52,089 nucleotides of DNA, taken from positions 1-52,089 of IMG/VR virus record IMGVR_UViG_3300041407_000207. One strand, given 5' to 3'. Source of the stretch: a virus. Below are positions 16,785-22,854 of the stretch, one piece after another (the first letter of the stretch is position 1; every line of letters begins with the position of its first letter). The notes under the pieces were generated by a model, which was not told the origin of the DNA, did no database searches, and worked only from the letters and a program-made list of their open reading frames with translations. A program made the position numbers and the translations under genes.

Positions 16785-17345
16785 TTAGTTCAGATCGTTC
16801 CGAACTTTACAAAGTGCATCTTCAACAACTTTCTTTGAGAACTCGTTGATGCTTTCGCGATCTGGAACTTGATCGGGGTGCAACGCCAAACTCATTTTCT
16901 CCATGAAGTTTGGCAGAAGGCCGTCTTCAGAGATCATGCGCATCAAAGCACCTTTGCCGAACTTCAGGTCCATGGCGCCTTCAAGCTCTACTTTGCGTTT
17001 CAGGTTCTGCTGAAGGGCTTCGATCAGTTCTGGACTCAGATTATCAAAGTCGTCAAACTTGCCTTCGCTGAATGCAGCTGTGAAAGCGTTCATGGCGGCA
17101 ATCGTATCCTCCAAATTTGCGGACTCCATCTCTGTGGCAGCAGTCTTCTGGAACCGCTCCATGATGCGATAGCCACGGGCAGAGAGCACGACCAGCTCAT
17201 CCAGGATAGAGGTCAGATTACGATCAGAGCCTTTTTCCATTTCTACCATTGTGCAACCATGCAGATCACGAAGCTCAGGATGCATCTCAGCAATTTCAGA
17301 CAGCATTGTCAGGCAAGCGTTTTGCAGTACTGGAGAAATGTTCAT
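16785..17345 (-). CDS. Unknown helical protein (186 aa)
   Basis: Entirely helical and acidic, e.g. LEDTIAAMNAFTAAFSEG and FDDFDNLSPELIEALQQN. Own promoter at 17401-17408. It is the first of a series of similar-sized helical proteins on this strand (17469, 17961, 18350, 18974), which may be distant relatives; the similarity is of type, not clear sequence. Function unknown. Confidence 0.8.
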   Translation of the reverse strand: MNISPVLQNACLTMLSEIAEMHPELRDLHGCTMVEMEKGSDRNLTSILDELVVLSARGYRIMERFQKTAATEMESANLEDTIAAMNAFTAAFSEGKFDDFDNLSPELIEALQQNLKRKVELEGAMDLKFGKGALMRMISEDGLLPNFMEKMSLALHPDQVPDRESINEFSKKVVEDALCKVRNDLN

Positions 17346-17400
17346 ATCAAAGGTCCTTTTAGGTATTTAGAATGTGAAGATATTGTTCTTCTCTACTATT

Positions 17401-17408
17401 CTTATACC
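17401..17408 (-). promoter_or_regulatory. GGTATAAG-class promoter
   Basis: GGTATAAG, then AATAGT, then A. It serves the 16785-17345 gene. Confidence 0.72.
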
Positions 17409-17435
17409 GGTAACGAACCTACCGAATTGAAACTA

Positions 17436-17464
17436 AAAAGCCAGGACCGAAGTCGAGGCTTTTA
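17436..17464 (-). terminator. Intrinsic terminator
   Basis: AAAAGCC/GGCTTTT stem-loop directly after the 17469-17840 gene and before the next promoter. Confidence 0.7.
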
Positions 17465-17468
17465 GGTG

Positions 17469-17840
17469 TTACTTGAAAGAATTTATTCGCGGAAGAAGGA
17501 TTGAGTACTTACCCCACAAAGGAGACTCAGACATATCCTTCATGTCTGCATACTTTTTAGCCAAGGCTTGAGTGACCATTGAGCATTTATCCAGTCTAGA
17601 CAGTCGAACTATTTTATCCAGATCAACTATTTCATCAGGAGTGAGAGTACTTAGATCACCCAGAGTTTTCATTAGGAACTCTTGCCAAATAGTCATGGTG
17701 CGGAAAGACTCTTCCGAACTGACGGAATCATTCAAATCTTTCATGAAAAGCCCGACAATTCTATTGAGGGTGTCTTCTTCCTCTAGAAGTCTACGGAAGA
17801 AACCAGCAGCAGCCTCATCAACCTTCACAGAATAAGTCAT
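17469..17840 (-). CDS. Unknown helical protein (123 aa)
   Basis: The start ATG at 17840 lies 7 bases after AAGGA; the longer frame would reach into the promoter. The sequence is helical and acidic (DEAAAGFFRRLLEEEDTLNR, then TIWQEFLMKTLGDLSTLTPD). No domain recognised. It has its own promoter and terminator. Confidence 0.78.
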   Translation of the reverse strand: MTYSVKVDEAAAGFFRRLLEEEDTLNRIVGLFMKDLNDSVSSEESFRTMTIWQEFLMKTLGDLSTLTPDEIVDLDKIVRLSRLDKCSMVTQALAKKYADMKDMSESPLWGKYSILLPRINSFK

Positions 17841-17895
17841 TTTGAAATCCTTGTAGTATTTATGAACAATAGATGTATTGTTCTTTTCTACTATT

Positions 17896-17903
17896 CTTAT
17901 ACC
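17896..17903 (-). promoter_or_regulatory. GGTATAAG-class promoter
   Basis: GGTATAAG, then AATAGT, then A. It serves the 17469-17840 gene. Confidence 0.72.
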
Positions 17904-17924
17904 TGGAACCACCTCTCTAAATTT

Positions 17925-17955
17925 AAAAAGAAAGGCCCTAGAATCAGGACCTTAC
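17925..17955 (-). terminator. Intrinsic terminator
   Basis: An AAGG(T)CC...GG(G)CCTT stem followed on the minus strand by TCTTTTT, after the 17961-18341 gene. Confidence 0.65.
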
Positions 17956-17960
17956 TATTA

Positions 17961-18341
17961 CTACAGAGGAGCAAGACCTCGGATCAGGACTGGACCCGTA
18001 GGTATCTCCAAAGGCTTCTCTTCCAGAGAACGCATATGCTCGTAGCATTCATGCTTGAGAATAGTCTCGATACTGAAACCCTTCAACTTCCCCAACAACG
18101 CATCATCAAGGATGTCCATTGATTTTTCATCAAGCAACGGAATCCGATCTGCGATAGGCTCCATGCGGAACTTGTTGAATTCTTCGCAGAGACGCATTAC
18201 TTCGTCAGCATTATTTCGAGGTTTTGTAAGAACAACCTGGAAATTACCGACGAACTCACGAAGACGAATTCGGTTGTTCAGCATGAACGTGAAGTATTCA
18301 CTGGCAAGAGTTTCGAGGTATTCAGCAGTATGGTCCGTCAT
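17961..18341 (-). CDS. Unknown helical protein (126 aa)
   Basis: Starts MTDHTAEYLETLASEYFTFM; helical, with a charged middle (NADEVMRLCEEFNKFRM). It lies 8 bases after the 18350-18850 gene and shares its promoter. No family recognised. Confidence 0.78.
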   Translation of the reverse strand: MTDHTAEYLETLASEYFTFMLNNRIRLREFVGNFQVVLTKPRNNADEVMRLCEEFNKFRMEPIADRIPLLDEKSMDILDDALLGKLKGFSIETILKHECYEHMRSLEEKPLEIPTGPVLIRGLAPL

Positions 18342-18349
18342 AGCAATGT

Positions 18350-18850
18350 TTATTCCTGAGTTACGAGAGGGACTTCCGGAGTATGTTGCAGTGCTGCCAT
18401 TAGCGCCTGCGTCTCGTCTCGCTCGTTGATGAGAGAAGAGAGTTCATCGAGCAGATCCAGTTTCTTGATGCAGGACATCATCGGATCTGGTCCGAACAGA
18501 GAAATCATTTCAGCTTCCGTACCGGTGCTCATGTGAGACAGATGATCCGAAACAAGTTCTTTGATATCATCTGGAACTTCCGTCTGAACACCTGAAAGAA
18601 TGTCATACAGATACTGAGGCTTGTTGTTCTCATCCTCCCAGTTCACTGCGAGAAAGGCTTCCGCGATCATCGCCGCTGATTTCTCAGAAGACTCGATAAT
18701 CATTGGGAAAAGATTTCGAACAGCACTGACGGGGTCTTCGTCGGACATAGCCACCATGAACGTAGAGTTCAGGGAGTCCATGCTTCCTCGAGTTGTTTTC
18801 AGATTTTCGAGGAGGGTTTTTGCCGCCAGCAACAAATCGGAAGTAAGCAT
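18350..18850 (-). CDS. Unknown helical protein (166 aa)
   Basis: Starts MLTSDLLLAAKTLLENLKTT, and is acidic and helical throughout, ending VPLVTQE. First gene of a two-gene unit with 17961-18341. Function unknown. Confidence 0.78.
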   Translation of the reverse strand: MLTSDLLLAAKTLLENLKTTRGSMDSLNSTFMVAMSDEDPVSAVRNLFPMIIESSEKSAAMIAEAFLAVNWEDENNKPQYLYDILSGVQTEVPDDIKELVSDHLSHMSTGTEAEMISLFGPDPMMSCIKKLDLLDELSSLINERDETQALMAALQHTPEVPLVTQE

Positions 18851-18912
18851 AGGGTCTAGACCTTTAAGTATTTTTGGTTTTAAACAAGGGGTGCGATTCC
18901 CCTTACATAGTA

Positions 18913-18920
18913 CTTATACC
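18913..18920 (-). promoter_or_regulatory. GGTATAAG-class promoter
   Basis: GGTATAAG, then TACTAT, then G. It serves the 18850-17961 pair. Confidence 0.72.
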
Positions 18921-18940
18921 GTTCTGACCTTTGCGAATGT

Positions 18941-18968
18941 AAAAAAGGCCCCAGAAGAATAGGGGCCT
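18941..18968 (-). terminator. Intrinsic terminator
   Basis: AGGCCCC/GGGGCCT stem followed on the minus strand by TTTTTT. It ends the 18974-19417 gene. Confidence 0.75.
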
Positions 18969-18973
18969 ATTTG

Positions 18974-19417
18974 TCATACTCTAATTTCACCATCTCGCAC
19001 AACTCCAACCATGGTCAACGTCTCGTCCCTTATAGCTCCTGAATTAATCAGAATCTCGTTTATATTTTCAACTGCGTTTCTTAGCGAAGGCAAGGATCTC
19101 ATGTAGTCCATGTCGAGAACCATTAACTCTAATTTTGCTTTCGTAATATCCGGATGTTTTATAGGAGCTTGATTCTGGATAGTCTGAGCAAATTCTTGCA
19201 AGCTCTTGTACTGGAGCTTCAGTATCGAGTTTGTTATCAAGTACGACTCTATTACGGTAAGGTACTTCTTTGATATTGCTGAGTAAGTATCCGGAGTTGC
19301 TTCGTCCAACTCTTTTCGGATATCCATTACCTCCTTCATTTTCTCATGAAGAATTGTGTAGTCAGCGATGGTAGCTCTTAACAGAGCTCCAAGTTTTGCA
19401 ATATTTACAAGATCCAT
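18974..19417 (-). CDS. Unknown helical protein (147 aa)
   Basis: The ATG at 19417 follows GAGGGAG; the longer frame to 19477 has a low-quality N-terminus that runs up to the promoter. The protein is long-helical (ADYTILHEKMKEVMDIRKEL, then LQYKSLQEFAQTIQN), suggesting coiled-coil interaction. Function unknown. Confidence 0.78.
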   Translation of the reverse strand: MDLVNIAKLGALLRATIADYTILHEKMKEVMDIRKELDEATPDTYSAISKKYLTVIESYLITNSILKLQYKSLQEFAQTIQNQAPIKHPDITKAKLELMVLDMDYMRSLPSLRNAVENINEILINSGAIRDETLTMVGVVRDGEIRV

Positions 19418-19481
19418 TTTTCTCCCTCGATGTGCGTAAGATACGGCGTCTGGTGGACTCCGTGACTTTGTATACATAATA

Positions 19482-19489
19482 CTTATACC
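19482..19489 (-). promoter_or_regulatory. GGTATAAG-class promoter
   Basis: GGTATAAG, then TATTAT, then G. It serves the 18974-19417 gene. Confidence 0.72.
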
Positions 19490-19520
19490 CGGTTAACTAC
19501 TTGACTTTTATAAGCATACA

Positions 19521-19528
19521 GTTAACCT
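19521..19528 (+). promoter_or_regulatory. Degenerate GTTAAAAT-class promoter (GTTAACCT)
   Basis: GTTAACCT followed by exactly six bases and then the ATG of the endonuclease gene. It has two mismatches to the box, but the spacing is that of the other leaderless genes. Confidence 0.5.
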
Positions 19529-19534
19529 CTGCGA

Positions 19535-20860
19535 ATGGATCATTCTGAATTTGAAACAAAGTCCATTCTCAGACATGGGCACCGGTACGACTACTCTCGA
19601 GTTCAGATTACGAATAATCGGACCAAGGTAGAGATTGTCTGTCAAAAACACGGTCCGTTTCTACAGGCCCCTGACCATCATATGAGAGGTCGGGGATGTC
19701 CAATTTGTTCGCGAGAATCACGAGTGTGGAGTAAGCCTTTGACTTCTGAAGAGTTCTTTACTAAGGCAACTGAAATCCACAAAGGTTTCTATGACTACTC
19801 TTCCTCTGTATTTAAAACTTCTTCCCATAAGATAAGCATAGTTTGCGCCATCCATGGAGAATTCTCTACTTTGGCCAGAAAGCATCTTCATGAAAAAAGA
19901 GGATGTCCTTCTTGTGGTAAGGTGAAAACTCGATATGCACAAAGCGTAATGTATCAGGACTTCTTTGATAGAGCCGTAGACAGACATGGCTTGGCATATT
20001 CCTATGCGGATACTTCGCTTAGATTCCTCTCAGATGATATCGACGTAGTCTGCCCCTCTCACGGCCCCTTTACGTTAGTGGCCTCAGATCATGTTCATGG
20101 CCGTGGATGTCCGAAGTGTAGACCTCAAGGATCTTGCCCGGAAAATGAGTTGGCTGACTTTATTCATAATCTAGGATTCGATATCGTAAGGAATACTAGG
20201 AAGGTGATACCGCCACTCGAGCTAGACGTCGTTTTGCCGAGAGAACGAATTGCGTTTGAGTTTAATGGTATTTTCTGGCATTCAGAGCAGGCCGGGAAGG
20301 CATTTCAGTACCATCAGAATAAAACCTTGATGGCTCAACGTTCTGGATACCGACTGTTCCATGTTTATGAATCCGATTGGGATATAAATAGAAACTCAGT
20401 TGAAGAGAAGATCTGCAGAATTCTGTCTAGAACTCCTTGCCCAACCCTAACCGGTGCCTACCCAATAGAGGAATACAACGGAGACTACCATTTGATTCTT
20501 CGTGGAAATCCCATTGCAGGATTCCGAGTGAAGGATCGTATCGCCAAAGATTCTTGGAGCATGTACGGGCTAGAGCCAATACGAATGCTACTAACCATGT
20601 CAGGAATAGATAAGATACAGACAAGTCTTGACTGGCCAGAGTACACCCTGGAGGATTTTGATAAGTTCGGATTTAAGAAGTATATGAACGTCAGACCTGG
20701 ACGTCTCTACTTCGACAAGAAAACCCTGAGAAGACTAAAAGAAAAGCCCAGAGAGTATCCGGGCTTAGAATTTCTTTCAGTGGTGGACTCTGGGGCCATC
20801 ATTTGGGATGTAGTCCAGAATCGGATTGAACAAGACGTAGTTCATGACGTTACCGATTGA
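19535..20860 (+). CDS. Vsr-like (EDxHD) homing endonuclease with zinc-finger repeats
   Basis: A 441-residue free-standing endonuclease. The N-terminal 200 residues hold three repeats of the same Cys/His module (IVCQKHGPF...GRGCPICSRE; IVCAIHGEF...RGCPSCGKV; VVCPSHGPF...GRGCPKCRPQ), likely treble-clef DNA-binding fingers. Residues about 204-255 carry ENELADFI, then LELDVVLPRERIAFEFNGIF and WHSE, the PD-(D/E)xK fold of Vsr-like enzymes, the EDxHD family of phage homing endonucleases. It cuts DNA to spread its own gene. It lies between the beta' middle and C-terminal genes and has no Shine-Dalgarno; the ATG sits at the predicted transcription start. Confidence 0.88.
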   Translation: MDHSEFETKSILRHGHRYDYSRVQITNNRTKVEIVCQKHGPFLQAPDHHMRGRGCPICSRESRVWSKPLTSEEFFTKATEIHKGFYDYSSSVFKTSSHKISIVCAIHGEFSTLARKHLHEKRGCPSCGKVKTRYAQSVMYQDFFDRAVDRHGLAYSYADTSLRFLSDDIDVVCPSHGPFTLVASDHVHGRGCPKCRPQGSCPENELADFIHNLGFDIVRNTRKVIPPLELDVVLPRERIAFEFNGIFWHSEQAGKAFQYHQNKTLMAQRSGYRLFHVYESDWDINRNSVEEKICRILSRTPCPTLTGAYPIEEYNGDYHLILRGNPIAGFRVKDRIAKDSWSMYGLEPIRMLLTMSGIDKIQTSLDWPEYTLEDFDKFGFKKYMNVRPGRLYFDKKTLRRLKEKPREYPGLEFLSVVDSGAIIWDVVQNRIEQDVVHDVTD

Positions 20861-21190
20861 GCTCTTACTGTTGTCACCTAGTTCCTGATCGATGAACTCC
20901 AGGAGAACAGCATTCCGGGTTACGATCATCAACGGATCTTCGGGACTCAACTTGTAGTCATACCCGAGTTCAATAGCGTTGCTCATCGAGAACGACGCTA
21001 GATTCCTCAGGGATTTAATCTCATCCCACAACGCTGTTACTTGTAGATCACAACCCTCAACATCTTCAGGGTAGATCCTTGTTCCTTCCCGGTGAGCATC
21101 CAACTCGTTTTTCATTTCTTCTACAGCGGCTTCTACACAGCGCTGCATGGTGAGCCCGGATCTACCTGCAGGTAATGAGAATTGCAACAT
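20777..21190 (-). CDS. Unknown protein, 3' end overlapping the endonuclease gene (137 aa)
   Basis: The ATG at 21190 follows AAGGAGC, with a promoter box at 21221-21228. It is a helical protein (QRCVEAAVEEMKNELDAHRE). The last 84 bases overlap, antisense, the 3' end of the endonuclease gene, and no terminator separates them. The C-terminus (NPILDYIPNDGPRVHH) may therefore have been supplied by the inserted DNA. Function unknown. Confidence 0.72.
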   Translation of the reverse strand: MLQFSLPAGRSGLTMQRCVEAAVEEMKNELDAHREGTRIYPEDVEGCDLQVTALWDEIKSLRNLASFSMSNAIELGYDYKLSPEDPLMIVTRNAVLLEFIDQELGDNSKSSIGNVMNYVLFNPILDYIPNDGPRVHH

Positions 21191-21220
21191 GGCGTAAGCT
21201 CCTTCTGGCTATCTACCTAT

Positions 21221-21228
21221 CTTATACC
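21221..21228 (-). promoter_or_regulatory. GGTATAAG-class promoter
   Basis: GGTATAAG, then ATAGGT, then A. It serves the 20777-21190 gene. Confidence 0.7.
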
Positions 21229-21242
21229 ACACCGCATTCGCC

Positions 21243-21271
21243 TAAAAGAGAGGGCCACCACCCCCTCTTTC
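21243..21271 (-). terminator. Intrinsic terminator
   Basis: An AAAGAG(G)GG...CC(C)TCTCTTT stem after the 21283-21531 gene, with a T-rich minus-strand exit. Confidence 0.6.
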
Positions 21272-21282
21272 ATTGCGACCCC

Positions 21283-21531
21283 TTACGAGGTTGCAGTTTC
21301 TTTTACGGAAGCCACCGAACCACGCAGGATGTCGATCTCTTCTTTCAAAGCAGCCTTGGCCGCTTCTTCACCCTTTTTCACGCCCTTGCGATTGCCGAGC
21401 AGATAGCCCAGGCCTGCGCCAATAGCGAGCATTGCACCGCCTACCGCGAACGCAATGGTATTGCTGTTGGTGTTTTTAGCAGCAGCTTCTTCGATTGCGG
21501 CAACTGCGGTCAGGTCTTGTTCAGCGATCAT
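21283..21531 (-). CDS. Small membrane protein with Gly zipper, paralog A (82 aa)
   Basis: One hydrophobic helix with small-residue spacing (FAVGGAMLAIGAGLGYLLGN) at about residues 28-47, then a Lys/Glu-rich coiled-coil-like tail (KKGEEAAKAALKEEIDILRG). It shares the G-x-G-x-G motif with the next three genes. It lies 31 bases after the 21563-21778 gene, probably in one transcript. Predicted inner-membrane, tail in the cytoplasm; role unknown. Confidence 0.78.
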   Translation of the reverse strand: MIAEQDLTAVAAIEEAAAKNTNSNTIAFAVGGAMLAIGAGLGYLLGNRKGVKKGEEAAKAALKEEIDILRGSVASVKETATS

Positions 21532-21562
21532 GATGAATCTCCAGGTATTAGTTTTTTGAGAA

Positions 21563-21778
21563 TTACGGTTGAGTGTTGCGACGGTTGTCCCGTTCTCGTG
21601 AACGGGTATTTGGGGAACGCCTTTCTACTTGAAGATCCCGAGCACTTTTAAGAGACGCTTTGGTCCAGCCAACTGCGAATCCCAAACCGATCAGTGCTCC
21701 TCCGATCAGTGCGTACAGGGTGCCCTCACCGGCACTCATAGGAGTGCTCGATTCCAGATGTTCTAACGGAGCTTTCAT
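21563..21778 (-). CDS. Small membrane protein with Gly zipper, paralog B (71 aa)
   Basis: A single membrane helix (GTLYALIGGALIGLGFAVGW) at about residues 19-38, then a basic Arg-rich tail (RRSPNTRSRERDNRRNTQP) expected to stay in the cytoplasm. Own promoter at 21817-21824. Role unknown. Confidence 0.75.
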   Translation of the reverse strand: MKAPLEHLESSTPMSAGEGTLYALIGGALIGLGFAVGWTKASLKSARDLQVERRSPNTRSRERDNRRNTQP

Positions 21779-21816
21779 TGGGAACCCTCCTACAAGTGTG
21801 TGCCTATCTCAATTTA

Positions 21817-21824
21817 GTTATACC
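21817..21824 (-). promoter_or_regulatory. GGTATAAC-class promoter
   Basis: GGTATAAC, then TAAATT, then G. It serves paralogs B and A. Confidence 0.65.
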
Positions 21825-21846
21825 CAAGCTGAGATAGCGAATTGAG

Positions 21847-21870
21847 AGGGCCCTTGGGGAATCGGGCCCT
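21847..21870 (-). terminator. Hairpin, possible terminator
   Basis: AGGGCCC/GGGCCCT stem after the 21877-22089 gene; the T-run is weak. Confidence 0.45.
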
Positions 21871-21876
21871 ATGGTG

Positions 21877-22089
21877 TTACTTTGCAACAGGTTGACGTTT
21901 TGCACGTTCCATCTTTGCAGCTGCTTCACCCTTGGCACCCAGGATGAAACCTACGCCTGCACCGATGGCCATGAACGCCGCGCCGATTAAGAATGCTGCA
22001 CCGGCATAATTGCCAGCAGCTTCGGACCGAGTTTCAGGACCTTGGTGATGGTGATACGTTACGTGGTCAGCACGAATTGGTGAATCCAT
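21877..22089 (-). CDS. Small membrane protein with Gly zipper, paralog C (70 aa)
   Basis: The ATG at 22089 follows AAGGAA; the longer frame has no ribosome site. The protein has a His-rich start (VTYHHHQG), then SEAAGNYAGAAFLIGAAFMA leading into a Gly-zipper helix IGAGVGFILG, and a basic tail. The NYAGAAFL block is shared with paralog D. Promoter at 22150-22157, inside the end of the paralog D gene. Confidence 0.78.
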   Translation of the reverse strand: MDSPIRADHVTYHHHQGPETRSEAAGNYAGAAFLIGAAFMAIGAGVGFILGAKGEAAAKMERAKRQPVAK

Positions 22090-22149
22090 GACAGTATTCC
22101 TTGGGAAGGAGTGGGGGAAGTAGTTCAAACAGTTTTCTTCTGCACTACT

Positions 22150-22157
22150 CTTATACC
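22150..22157 (-). promoter_or_regulatory. GGTATAAG-class promoter
   Basis: GGTATAAG, then AGTAGT, then G. It serves the 21877-22089 gene. Confidence 0.72.
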
Positions 22158-22714
22158 GGTTTTACTGGTTCAGAATTGACAATTTCATCAACGGTAATGA
22201 GGTTTACACCGCCTTTGATGTGGAGAGCAGTTTTAGATTTGATCTTTATGTTCTCCAAACCCATGAACATTTCCTGGGTCATCGTGGAAGGCCTTTCGAC
22301 CAAGAAGTTTTCCGGGATTGCAGACCCGACCTTTACTTCTTCTTTATACGACTTTTTGACGTAGTAGTACTTCGTCTCTTTCGACGTGACTTGATCGACG
22401 ACTGCACCCTTGCTTCCAAGGATGTCGCTCATCGTACGCTTCAAGTCTTCGATGGTGGACTCGACAACATTTTCTGTGGAATTTCCTGCAGGGCTTTTAC
22501 CGGCAGACTTCCGCAACTTGTCGAGCAGGTCATCCGTGAAATTGGATGTCGAAGCAGGCTTACGCAGTTTGCGGATTGATTCAGAGATCATCCCTGCGCC
22601 AATGCCCACACAGAGAACTGCCATACCAACTAGGAAGGCAGCCCCGGCGTAGTTTTTGAAAGCTTCGGACGTCGTTTCATTGGCGTCCATTACGTGAATA
22701 GTTTCTACTACCAT
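22151..22714 (-). CDS. Membrane-anchored protein, paralog D with long soluble domain (187 aa)
   Basis: The ATG at 22714 follows GAGGAGA. Residues about 15-45 repeat the paralog C block (SEAFKNYAGAAFLVGMAVLC, then VGIGAGM). A soluble part of about 140 residues follows, helical first (STENVVESTIEDLKRTMSDI) and then beta-rich (TKYYYVKKSYKEEVKVGSAI). Unlike its shorter relatives it has a real cytoplasmic or periplasmic domain. Role unknown. Confidence 0.78.
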   Translation of the reverse strand: MVVETIHVMDANETTSEAFKNYAGAAFLVGMAVLCVGIGAGMISESIRKLRKPASTSNFTDDLLDKLRKSAGKSPAGNSTENVVESTIEDLKRTMSDILGSKGAVVDQVTSKETKYYYVKKSYKEEVKVGSAIPENFLVERPSTMTQEMFMGLENIKIKSKTALHIKGGVNLITVDEIVNSEPVKPV

Positions 22715-22769
22715 GAGGTGTCTCCTCGGAGATGTAAGATAGTTCATATAGGGTTTACATTACACAGTA

Positions 22770-22777
22770 CTTATACC
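22770..22777 (-). promoter_or_regulatory. GGTATAAG-class promoter
   Basis: GGTATAAG, then TACTGT, then G. It serves the 22151-22714 gene and is back-to-back with the late promoter at 22806. Confidence 0.72.
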
Positions 22778-22805
22778 CGAACCATACGGCCCCTATTGAC
22801 CCTCA

Positions 22806-22813
22806 GTTAAAAT
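22806..22813 (+). promoter_or_regulatory. GTTAAAAT-class late promoter
   Basis: A perfect GTTAAAAT, six bases, then A at 22820. It serves the beta' C-part. Confidence 0.75.
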
Positions 22814-22854
22814 CCCCAGATACCTAACTCACTACTACCAGGCCGATACCTTTC

